Source: Diploscapter coronatus (lineage: Eukaryota; Nematoda; Chromadorea; Rhabditida; Rhabditidae). Taken from it: a stretch of DNA of 64,000 nt. Location of the stretch: NCBI GenBank assembly GCA_964036155.1, contig OZ038422.1:27055201-27119200 (forward strand), given 5' to 3'. Within the stretch, counting starts at the first letter, position 1. Every line of letters starts with the position of its first letter. Positions 23,847-35,500 of this stretch are shown here, piece by piece. The position numbers and the translations under genes were made by a program. Below the pieces are notes generated by a model. It was not told where the DNA came from. It saw nothing but the letters and a program-made list of their open reading frames with translations, and ran no database searches.

Positions 23847-26800
23847 GCTTCAATATCTATCTTTCATCTGCTAACACTCAGTTTGAAATCATCGAAGAAA
23901 TCAGATCAGGAAAAATCAAAGATGATTTGAAGCCGTTCATAAATGAAACTGCAGCGAGGATTCTCTATGCGAATCGACAGAAATGGAATGAAACAGAAGT
24001 GAGCCAGAGAGAATTGATGAAGTTGATTATGTAAACTGCACAGGATGGACAGATCATTAGGGACGAAGATGTCCTCGCAGAGGAGGAAGGAATCAACGAA
24101 GCTCGATTTGATGGAAGGAAGACAATGATCAAAGTGACTTGGGATGCAGGCAGACAGCTGGCTGAGCACTGGCTGCAGCAGGGACTGTCTTCCCTTCTCT
24201 CTGTCATTGCCACTAACAAGTAAGGCATTCAGACAAGAGGATGAGTGGGTTGTATTTCAGAATGAATGGAATGCCTCGAATCGAGCAGAAGAAACATTTC
24301 AACTGCTCGAAGAAAGCCAAGACTGTCAAGGAGCACGCTAAATGTGTGGTCGGACTGTTGAAGATTAGAGATGAAGAGCAGAGAAGGAAATCTGTTATGA
24401 GAAGTACAGGGTGGCCTATAAATTTTTAGGGTATTTTCGTTGAAATAAGCCTCATCAGAAGCATTATTCGAAAAACTTCCAAATACTTTTATTCTAGTCG
24501 AAAGGAGAAGCATGAAAATTTATGATTAAACCCACCTTTCTTTACAGGTAAATCCGAGCATACAGGTGACGAACATTTTTTTCCCGACTCAGCCGCAGGA
24601 GATTGGAAAATTTGTATCTTATGTTTAACGAAAAATGTTGAACTTTATCCTGATTCGGAACCTGAAAACAGTTTTCAATTTGATTTGATCCGAAACGACT
24701 TATGCTCGAAAGACTGCAGACTCGATGTGAAGGAAAAACCAACAAATTTTACGTTGCCACCGGCATGCCCATGTCTACTCGTAAATGGAAGATGGGTAAA
24801 ACCATATATTTTCATGCTTCCCTCGTCGAGTAGAATAAAAGTGTAGTTGGAAGTTGGTTTTTTTTTTTCAAAATAATGCTTCTGAAGAGACTTATTCAAC
24901 GAAAATACCCTAAAGAATTCGTGGGATACCCTGTAGAAGAAGAGAAATAGCATTCACGAATGATGCAACTATTGTTTAGCTCATTTCCTTCGATACAGTC
25001 AGAAAAGAAGGAGAACAAGATTGATTTGGAAGAAGAAGAAGCAGGGGATAAAAGTGAAGAGAACAAGGGTTAAAATGTGGAAAACTCGAGGGAAGAGATC
25101 TATTGGATCACCTAGTAAAATTCGAAGAAGAAATTTATACAGGTAAGTTGAGTTATTGGGTTGAGGCATAATAAGTCCCATTTGGATTCGTTAGATACAA
25201 AGAAAGCTATTCAGACGCGCTCAGAAATTATGTGCCAACCCAATATCTTAGAAGCTGATAGATTACATTACTTTAGAATTGTGTCGAGGCAGAAGTATGA
25301 ATTGCTTGATGAAAAGCCGCGTGGAGCTATGGCGATGGTGGCTAGACAACTCACGAATACAGTCAGATTGATCAAAAAGAAGAGTGGAAGGGCAAAAAGG
25401 TCAGTATTTGTGGAAGTACTGAAGATGTGCAGAGAAGTGTTGCAGTTGGAGAAATGCCATCGATGAAATCAAAGAGGAAGTGAGGAGAATGAAGAAGAAG
25501 AGAAGGGCCAGAAAGGCGCTGTACAAACGATTCTCCACATTCGCCAATCTGATGAAGCAGTCAGGAGTTGATTCGACAAAAATGCTACAGGAAGTGGTGG
25601 ATAATTTGGAAGATTTTAAAATATGGCAGAGGGGTAACGATTTGAAAGATGGATATGAAGAGAATACGGATAGGATAAGACTAGAGAGCGCAAGCTTCCG
25701 CGCATCTCTTCAACATCGTGGCGAAGTACAAAAAGTAATAATACGGAGACCGCCAAAATAGAAGCAAGTACTCTTAGACGACCGCATGTCATCAAAAACC
25801 AACCAAATCGACGATAAACCTCATAAAACGGGTGTCCCCCCCAAAAACCAGCGAAAATCGTTTGAGCACACACGCAAGCACATCGCGATTTGTAATATAA
25901 AATAGTGCTTGCTTTAGGTTCAAGTATTTAGCATTTTATCTGGTAGGTCTTGACAGGAAATCCGTGTACTCGGGGAGATTCTCTTGCAGGTTACATCCTC
26001 GAGAATATTTTGGCGTCTCATTTTTTCCGGTTGAACGAAATTTGATGAACCAACTGAGCTAACTATATAGGGTAGATCAATCTCGGTAGTAAAATGTATA
26101 TATCGAAGAGTCCATCATTTCGATACCAAATTTACCCCTAAATGACCCTAATCCTACCCTGCCCTACTCTCTCCATATCATTTTTAAACTTATTACTGCT
26201 CTGCCTTATTCTAAAAAAAAACCATCAAATAATAAGGGAAATAATGTTTAGGAAATGGATGATTTGATAGAGGATGAAGAGGAACTAGACGAGAAGACTG
26301 CAGAGAGCACGATGAAGCCTGAGCAGAAAGCTGTGCTTAATCAGGTGAAGCTGATCAGAGAAGGCAAGTCTCCACTCGATTCGTTGTTGACAGGAATGCG
26401 TTTTTAGGAGTCAAAATTGGACTGGCAATGAGTGGAGTGAATGTGTCGAATTTCGACAACAGGAATGTCAATTTCATTTCTCCAAGAATCATGTCTCTCA
26501 TTCCTGAACACATGAAGAACGATACAGTAATTGCTTACTATCTTTAAAGGGAAGAAGAATGATGGATGACATTCAGATAAGTCTGTTCTCCCCTTCAGTT
26601 TTGTCGCTGCACGAAGACGGAGATGAGTTGGAGAAGAAGCTGAGTCTGCACAGAGCCATGCAGCTGTTCGAGGAAACTGGACAAGAGCATTGGCTCAATT
26701 TCGTGATTGAGGCCTCAGGAGTGTCTGACGCTGTGGAGATGATTAGGGTTGGGGAGGGAGAGGAGAAGGACCTAACGGTAAGGGAATGAATTGCAGAGGG

Positions 26801-28423
26801 CTGAATTGGAGCAGGAAAGACAGGAAATGATGGAAAAGTTCAAAGACAATGAAGGGAGACCGCTCTACATGACCAAGGAGAATGTGAGTGAAGTGCTAGG
26901 CAGATTCGAGAAGAAGAAGATTGACACGCTGGAAGAGTTGAACAGGAGAATCGATCACCAACAGGTAAGGGTGCATCCACGTAAGTTTGAAGCAGACCTT
27001 ATGTCTATCAACTATTCTCACAGATGTCATCACTGAATTCCTCTGGCTATGCAGTGCTGACTTCGGATCAAATTCACCTTTTATATGGTCCTTCCTCTCC
27101 ATTCAATGACACTCGAGTCATACAGCATTTGCTGCAAATTGACAGAAAGAAAGTGCCTCGACTTCTCGAGGAAACCATTCACAAATTGGCGAGTGAGGAG
27201 GTTCAATTCAAGTCCTCCATTCGTCATGACATTATCCTTCAATTCCTGGCCTTCATGCCCATTATCAATGCACCAAATGTGGCCTCACAACCACTCATTT
27301 TAAGTCCGGTAGGTCCAATGTCTTGATAATCAAATTTTAGCAGAGAAGTTAGGTGCTCATGTCTCCGCTAATTCAAAGTCCTGCCATTTTTGGAGTTGTC
27401 ATTCTGAGTCCATGGGCCTTTGTCCCAGTCATCAATGCACCTCGTCTGCTCAGTCCGACAATTCTCTCGCCCATTCTGCTATCTCCAGGCAATACTCTTT
27501 CAAGCGCACAATAATGATCGCTCGCTTTCAGTCATTCTTTCTCCACTCTGTCTGCACCCTATCATTTTGAGGTTCGAGGATCTTCCTACAAGAATATGCA
27601 AATGCATGCAGTTTCAGCCCTGGAATATTCGTGCCAATTCTCGTATCTCCATTTGTCCTCTCCCCTTTCATAATCAATCCAGATTAGTACATATACCAGC
27701 TCATTTCTAACTTGTAGTCATTTAGGTTGCTCTCACTCCATTGATATTGAGGTAAATTCATCTTACAAGGGACGACGCTCATGAAGTGCCACTTTGGAAT
27801 TAGATCAATCCGACTGATATAGGAGTAGTCGATGATGCTGAGTCCGAGATTCCCATTTTTAACATCTACCAAGACCTTGTTATTTCGTAAATCCGCATAT
27901 CCCAGCTCTTCCTTAGTAAAATGACCAACTTCAATTCTAGAAAATCGGGGATATGCGGATTCACGAAATAACAAGTTATTGGTAGATGCTAAAAATGACA
28001 ACCTCGGATTTAGCATCATCTACTACTCCTATATCAGTCGGATTGATCTAATTCCGAAGCGGCACTTCATGAGCGTCGTCCCTTGTCAGTATTTTCAGTC
28101 AATTCAATTCGATCTATTTGCAGTCCGTTCTGCCTGTCTCCATTCCTCGCCGTGCCTAATCTTCTCAGTCCACTCATGTGAGAATTTTATAGTAGAAGGG
28201 TCTAGGGAGTGGACTTCGTCCTTTAGCCTAAGCCCGTTCGTCCTCTCTCCGCTCATCTCGTCGAACCCGGCAGTGTCTGCATTCGTTCTAAATCCCTATG
28301 CATTGAGGTCTGTCCTCCATCCATTTCTCCTAATCATTCATTCATCTATTATGATTCAGTCCAATTCTGGCTAGCGAGGGAGTACTGTTCACCTCAATCC
28401 TCTCCCCCAGTTGGGGAAGCTGA
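23847..28423 (+). CDS. MLT-10-like protein (nematode moulting / cuticle family), start not resolved
   Basis: The MLT-10 family is nematode-restricted and is tied to moulting and cuticle in C. elegans. Exons: 23847-24000 (FNIYLSSAN, then FEIIEEIRSGKIKDDLKPF); after a 45-bp intron whose TAA would otherwise stop the frame, 24046-24219 (WDAGRQLAEHWLQQGLSSLL); 24261-24403 (KHFNCSKKAKTVKEHAKCVVGLL). Basic linker exons follow, including PRGAMAMVARQLTNTVRLIKKK (25310-25400) and RRARKALYKRFSTFANLMKQ (25500-25560). Then comes the family core NVNFISPRIMSLIPEHMKN (26465-26525), FSPSVLSLHEDG, EEAGQEHW-like FEETGQEHWLNF (26700), and the C-terminal repeat exons: LLSPTILSPILLSP (27450-27488), FVPILVSPFVLSPFIINP (27625-27690), LSPFVLSPLI (28228-28260), and the last exon after 28361 ending LSPSWGS-stop at 28421. 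Signal-peptide exon not found. Palindromic elements interrupt two introns. Confidence 0.75.
24407..24933. mobile_element. TA-flanked palindromic MITE in an MLT-10-like intron
   Basis: The left end is TA-CAGGGTGGCCTATAAATTTT. The right end reverse-complemented is TA-CAGGGTATCCCACGAATTCT. Both sides continue into TTAGGGTATTTTCGTTGAA and AGAAGCATTATT. Inner arms share AAAACCATATATTTTCATGC-like sequence. The ends match the CAGGGTGTCC-type termini of mariner-like elements and the TA is duplicated. It starts three bases after the predicted donor GTACAG. Confidence 0.85.
27763..28087. repeat. Long inverted repeat whose arms can each encode the same peptide
   Basis: The arms (about 27763-27915 and 27938-28087) are inverted copies beginning and ending with ACAAGGGACGACGCTCATGAAG. 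Read inward from either side, each arm has a frame containing YSYISRIDLIPK and HFMSVVPC with mostly conservative differences. It sits between two MLT-10-like repeat exons, so is intronic. The flanks read TTA at left and TCA at right, so the target-site type is not clear. Confidence 0.7.
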
Positions 28424-31400
28424 TCGGCAATCAGTCAGTCAGTCAGTCCAGCCACAAACAAGTCCGGTCAACAACCACCTCTGCTCTGCTCGTTCTGTTC
28501 AGATTCTAGGAGTGTGCCTATTTCAATGCATTTGCATGTCATCAGATTTGCCATGTGTAAAATAATAAAAGTTTCGAATTTCACCCATGAAAAAGCCCAA
28601 GGCAGAAGGCAGTCTCTTCACCGCTCGAGTCGAGATGTTTTTAAAGTTGTTTAAAGGCTTTTTCTTCTAAAGATAAAAATCCAACAGCTTCCTCTCGAAA
28701 TCGGATATATGGTAAAAATAGAGAGAAGGGAGGGGAACGAGAAAAAATAAGGAAAGAAGAAATGAAAAATGATCCAGATTGAAGAGACGGCAGATGAGAC
28801 AGAGGCAGTCGAACCAAGGTGCAACCTTCCTCTCTCCACATCCACACACCCCACCCTCTTCTTCCTGTCTCCTCGTGCCATTCTTAGCTTTCCTCCTCAT
28901 TCATCTGTTCAACGTTCATCGTGGTACGACATTACTCTCTGCCATTTCAAGATGCAATCAGGTAGGCCGTTCAAAAGTTCAATCTTTCCATATAAATTCA
29001 TTCCCTCTCTTCCAAAAGTATACATATTCCTTATTCATTGTCATCTTCTAAATTTAAATGGACTCGTGCCGCAACAGCTTTTTCTATTGGTTTATATGCA
29101 GTAACGGTAATGCTCCCCATTCTTTCAATTTCAACTCAATCTCATTTTGCATTCATTCAAGTCCAATGCTATTCTTCGCTCTGTCACATTTCGTAGTTGA
29201 TTCTGAGATTACAGCTTTGATGATTAGAGAAGAAGCAGAAAGAGATAATGATAAAGGGATAAAAGATGAGGGAGGATGACGAAAGAGGGGCTGAAGGACT
29301 GATCTGAGATGAAATGTGAGGGAGGAGGTGCAATAGCAAAGCTATGAGAGAGGCATTTCCGCTCGGCTCATTCATAATCGAGGCATCTAGACAGGGAGGG
29401 AATTGGCAGAGAATTGCAGTTGCTGGTTGGAAGAGAAATCGAATTGCATCTCTTTTGATTAGCAAAGAGGTCATAAATTTGCGATGACAGCAACATCCAC
29501 AAGCACAGCAGCGACTGTTGCGCAATCACTGCACTGCATCACAGCGAGTTGAATGTCATCCAGAGAGGAATCGAAATGCGAACGAGTTTCAATTACTTCA
29601 TTCCTTCTGTTACAACTTTGATGAGAACTGCATAGGATTGAAGTCAGATGAGGGGGCTGATTTGATTACTGATTTCTTCTCGACTCAATCCAGTCGTACG
29701 TAGAGAAATCGTGGGCAGTGAGTTGTTTGTGTTTATCGCTGCACTTCCAAGTTTCATGGCCAAAATCATATCCTCAGCTTCTTCTTTGGCAGTGTAAAAT
29801 ACACATACAATTCTGTCACATTCCGGGCAAAAAATCGCTTTTCGAGGGGAAAGATGTGCGTTGTCAAAACGTCATGTGTCTGTGTTAGAATGTGAGAGAA
29901 TATGCTGTGAATGCGGAGATGAAGATGATATGCTGAATTGCTTGGTGATAGAAGAAGAATAGAATAGTTTTTGACGAAGCAGAAACGATAGAGAAAGCCA
30001 CTTTGCCAGCAGAATTCCACCTCGCGCACATTGCACATAACAATGTCTATGCCTTTGTAATGCTCTGTGCTGTGAGCACTGCACTACCAAAATATGCTAA
30101 AAATTTCATTCCACCAGGGAAAAAGCTGGGCATAAAAGTGAAGAAGAACATTCCGAGACGAAGGTACCATAAAACGGACGACATGAGGCAAGAGAGGAAG
30201 GGGAACTCATAAAGCGAGGGTGGCAGACATCGAGGAAGGCAGAACAAAGGGATGAGCTCATGAATTCGTGGAAATGGGTGAAGACATTCGCATTCGCATT
30301 CATGCTCTCCTTCACTATTCACTTAGAGTAGGGTTGGTAGTGTCGTTTCTAGTCCTCTCACTACAGCGCTTCGAAGTTTCTGGAGACATAGCCTCTAGTT
30401 TCAAAATATAGAGTCTCCTGCCCTTAGTTTTGCATGACTCCTTCTGCTCTTCTACCTGCCTGTCAGCCTATTTTCCCAAACAATCGACACTTCTCCTGCT
30501 CCTTTTCACATGTGTTGCGTTCTTCATTCCCCCAGTCAAACTCAATTCCAATCACTTCATCACTTCTTCTCCTCAGTTATCAGCTAGCATAGTTCGCGTC
30601 CTTTGAACTGCTTCTTAACGACAGCCGTCTGTCATCAGTCCTCTGTTCGCTATTGCATCACATCTGTCTCCTGGCATTTTCTTGCTTTTGCTCTATTGCT
30701 CTATTCTGATTGTGCATTTATTGTCATTTGAGAGATGACGGTGATTGCATGAGAAGAGAGAGAGCAGATAAGTAGAGAAGTTGAGGGTGGAGAGGAGCAA
30801 CTGTCCCTGCTCTGCTCAACAAGCATCATCACTCCTTTCACTCTCCACCCTCTCCTCCTTTCAACTCTCCTCCCTTCTAACAGCTCAGATATCATCATTC
30901 CTCATCATCACAAATCATCCAATCATCTAATCAAGCTACTTCATCTAATTTCCACGTCTCTACTCTGATCACTCCCGTGCATTCGCGGCATGAAATCTCT
31001 AGAACAATGTAAAAACAGTCTATCAGAAATTCACCGGCTTCTCAGAGGTAGGGAATCTGATTTTCCCAATCTTTCTTTCTCTAGCCTATAAATCGAATCC
31101 CCAACTAAACATGATGATTTGGCGTTGGCGACAAAGTGTCCTGGCAGAAATATTAACAGGATTGTAAATAAGGTTATTGTGAAGAAAAATTTTCCTAGCC
31201 GAAAAATCGAAAAATTTCAACCCTCAAGATGAGAGCATTTTGGCAAACCTCAAACAGCGTAGACACGGGTGAACGCAAGAATTATGACCTGATTCTTGAC
31301 ACAGAACCGTTTTATCAAATTCATCGTCGATTTAGACTAGGCCCTTCGTGGCGTTTTGGGCTTGAAGGTATTTCCTTCTCAAATTTTTTATTTCAAACTA

Positions 31401-32580
31401 CCACGTTTCTACCAAAAAGCGATTTTTTGCAAAAGAGCGGAGCTTGGGATCTCTGTTTATAAAATCACTCTCAAAGATAAAAACCGAGTAAATAAGCGGA
31501 AGTCCGAACGTTTTTCGAGTGGTCGTGCTTACGGTCAATCGTGCATCTTAACAGTTCAACTTCTATCTCGAAAATCCCAAACAGACAATTTGAAAGTTCG
31601 ATTTGGGTTTCGGTTAAAAGACTTTGTTTTTGATATCTTTGTTTATTTAAATACGTCAGGTGTAGAGACTGAAGGTGAAGCTGTCAAAATATGTGAAATT
31701 TCTTCAGATCTTTCACAAGCAACCACTTCCACCTACATTTCTTAATTTCCTCTGTGATTCATTACTTCTTTCAGATTTATGTGCAAATCTATCGGAGTAA
31801 ATGTGATCCTCTTTGATCTCTCCAGTTCCACTTCTCCAATCATTTTCTATTCAATTTTTTCTTTTTCCCCTTTAAAATTATTTATGAGATTCTGCGCCGA
31901 GAAACTTCAACTGAGATTTATAAAAATAAGAGTGAGCCGAGTGGCTATTTGCGATTCGATTTTCGACTTTTCGACGCCTGTCAAACTTTGCAACGCCTAT
32001 TAATTTTTGAGACTACTAATTTGCGCCTTTTCCTCGAGAATTTTGAAGTCTGCAAGCTGTATGCAATTTTCTCGAAAATGAAGTGGAATCACGTACGAGG
32101 GGAGAGAATAGCAATCAAGTGGTGTTTTTTTTATGATGGAGAAGTTGATGTTTGGATGATCAGTTGGAAGAAACACATTGCAGTGAGCACAGAGCCGTTC
32201 AAATCAGTGTAGGTCATTTGAGAGCCGCTCAGAGACTGAAGAGGGAAAGGCAAGGAGAGGAGATTGCAGCTATTTTCTCCTAGGCGATGCAATGGCTCGA
32301 GGTGTATTGTGTAACAGGAGGAGTGGAGAGTGGATTGGGTACGGGTATTATCTAGCACAGAGCTGCCTCGACTACATCTCTGCATCTGCTTCTGTTCTGC
32401 TTCATTCGCTCCATCTCTTCCCTTCCCTTCCTTTCCCTTCTCCTTCTTCATCCACCCTCACCTCTCAGCTGTTTGACAAAATCTCCTCCTGCTTCTTATT
32501 ATTTGTAGTGCAGAAGCAAAAACTATAAAATAATTCCTATCTCATCTCAATATCATAGTCAGTCTAATATTGTATATTGC
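28424..32580. other. No supportable gene; possible 5' region or first intron of the SH3-domain gene
   Basis: About 4.1 kb with many pyrimidine- or purine-rich frames but no domain, no exon chain and no RNA gene. A CAGT-like tandem (28430-28445) and a GA/TC strand-asymmetric block (30700-30890) stand out. It may hold the promoter or untranslated exons of the downstream gene, whose start codon I could not place. Confidence 0.45.
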
Positions 32581-32582
32581 AG

Positions 32583-35500
32583 CTCACTCAGTGACATCTT
32601 CAAATTCTCCCTCATCGATGTCTTCGACCTCGTCCTCGGTCGAGCATTCCCCCATCGACTCGGCCACCTCGAGACACGCTCGCAGAAAGTGGTCGTCGGC
32701 AATCAAAGTTGCACAGGGACTGTACCGATTCAAACACAATTTGGCAAAGGTGAGTACACTTTCTCTGCAAATAGCAGCAGCAGCAGCAGAAGGGCTATGA
32801 CTTTGTTAGCAAAACTCGCCGAAAGATGTTTTCGTGCAGAATGAACTCAATTTGTCTGTGCTCATTCTCATTCACAAGACATGAGTCAATTATGAGAGGA
32901 CTAATCCATCGAAGTCACACAATCACTCTGCCTGTCATGGCCAATGTAAATTTGCTTCTCATTGGACCCGCATCCTGCATCCTGCAACTCTTCCCCCTTC
33001 CCTCGAAGGCCGTGTTCCATTCGGTCCCGCCCCCTTTCTCTCTGCTCTCCCCTAATAAGGTAAAAGAAAAGGAGACGAAAGCGCTACTGGCAAAAAGAAG
33101 AAGCCTTCAGACATAGAGTCCTTCGTCCTTCAAAGTGCCAGAGTAGAGCAGCATTCTTGAACCTTACACTTTCATTCCTGACCTTCACCGTATTCAATTC
33201 AATTCGAAGAATGGATGCCCGTCGCCTGTCTCTGCCTCCCGCACCTCCCATCACTCCAATGTCCACTCCTCTGGCCGGTCTCGGCCCCAATCTGCCATTC
33301 GCCTCCTCAGTCAATCACAGAACTGTGTTGCAACTCAAACATAGGTTCGGTGGCAATTTCTACTTCCCCCGATGCAGCGTGTCTTCTTTGTCGAGCAACG
33401 GCTCCATTCACCAGCTGCCTTCCGCATTCCGCATCGGCAATAGCCCCCTGCCTCCCACAAGTCCCTCTCCCAACCCCCATGCTCGTCTGTCCCAACCCGA
33501 CCTCTACACCTCCATTCGTGACCGAGACCTGCTTCCTCCCTCATTCTCTCTGTCAGGCACATTCACCCCTCCAGTGATATACTACCGTCAGCGAGTTTTG
33601 CCAACGAGTCCAAGTCCTCGCTTGGGCGGAGTGCCCAGGCGATTGCTGCGCAGAGCACATCAATCCGATTTGCAAATGAGATTTCAGAGACATTATGACA
33701 ATTCGAATGAGAGCACTCCGAGCAGGGAGATATCAGGTCAGACACATTCGCTTTTCATTATGTGTGTTTCAAGGCTCATTTAAAATGAAATTTTATGATA
33801 AATATCATTGTTATCCGAATTTTCTTTCTTTCGTCCACTTGAAGATTTGAGTCATATCTATTTTTCATATTTTCTCGAGTCTTTCTCAGGCTTTTTTTTT
33901 TTTTAATTTGGCCAATTTTATTGTTTATCTTTCCGAGGCACAGAGTCAGCAACATTAATAGTGCCAGAGATGAGTTGGCTTTAGTTTGATATTTGGAACT
34001 TCACATTTTCATCTCTTCCAATTTAGTATTCATTCCGCGAATTAGCATATTAGGTAATGCAATGCAATGCAATCCTCCCTCTCATTTGGCTTCTCGGTAG
34101 CCTGGACTATCTCTTCTTTGCTTCTGCTTCGGCTCTTCTTTCTGCAGTGTTCTCTTGACAAGTAGTCTCTCCTCTTCCTGCTGCTTGATGTATGCAATGC
34201 AACGATGCAGCCCACAAGCAGTGAATTGCAACTATTTCGAGTCTCGTTTAGATCTGCGAGAAGAGAGAATTTCCATGACTGCTCGTCTCAAACTACCTTT
34301 GTAGTGTGTCAAAAATTCGACGTTAAACAAAGAAGAGTGATGAGCGAAATGATAAAGAATGGAGGGAAGGGAGGCAGCGGATTTGAGGATTAGGCTTAGA
34401 AGACAACTTGCGGTGAGCAAATTTGATGTGATGTGACGCTGCATTTGGGCATTCATTTCTTATCATGCCTTCTTTTTTCCTTCCTCAAAAATATAACTCT
34501 CTCACGTTTTTCAACTATCTTGTTAGCTTTCCTGCTGAATTATTCCCATATTTTCTGTCTCAACGCAACGAATTAGAAGTTAGGACAAAATTATCAGATT
34601 CTTTTTACGGAACTCGAGAGCAGAAACTTTCTGATGCTCTTAAAAATTTTAGTTCCTCATAAGAAAAGTCATAGTTAATGGGCATTAAAGTGAACGAGGA
34701 ATGACTAAAATATCTATGCTCTGGAATGGAGCGAAAAAGGGGAATGGAAGCCATATACTTGCTGATATCCTCCATTGCATTCATTGCGCAAGTCTGTGTG
34801 CCTGTGTCTGTCGGTGTTTAGTCAAAACACAACACAGCACCCTCACTCTCTGCCTGCTTCACTCAGCCAACGACAGACAGGCAAATATCTACTCAATGAG
34901 ACGGCAATTTTAATGAAATGAATTTGCCCGTTTTCGATTCCGAGAAATGTGTTGATTTGGGGGGAAAATGAAAGAGAAAAGGAGAAAAGCATGGATGAAT
35001 GAATAAGGAGCTAAAGTCAAGAAGCGGCTAACTTTCAGAAAGCATCCTTCTCCTTTCATGTCCTCTATCAGGAAAAGAAACTGCTTGAAACAATGTATCT
35101 TTAAAAATCCGCAAAATTTGAGCCAAGCCAATTTTTCTCCAACAAAGCCTTTATTCATTGCGGGAAGAATGGTTTCATATTACTCACACTGCTCAAATAT
35201 CGAGTGAATATTTGCTGCGTTGAATAATTAGAAACCTTCATTCCTGTCAATTATCCATTCACATAGAGTTCTTGAGAAATGAAGAAGAGGATAGGGATGA
35301 AAAATGCTGAAACTCATTCGCCCATTCACTTTGGGAAACTAATTAGATGTCTATCTTGGCTCACAAACCAGCAGAACGAAGCGTTAATCCTTTCACGATG
35401 ATGAAAATTTGATCTCTTTCAAGATACGAACAAATTAAAAGTGTCTGTTCTTCTAGCAGAGATGCAGGCAGATAATCCAAAATCAGTCAGGCCTTTTTTC

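Noticed and set aside
26070..26200. CCCTA/TAGGG-rich patches here and near 4680, 39880, 43690 and 61780, resembling telomere-like repeats
   Set aside because: They are irregular, never form tandem arrays, and look like decayed dispersed repeats rather than telomeric tracts.
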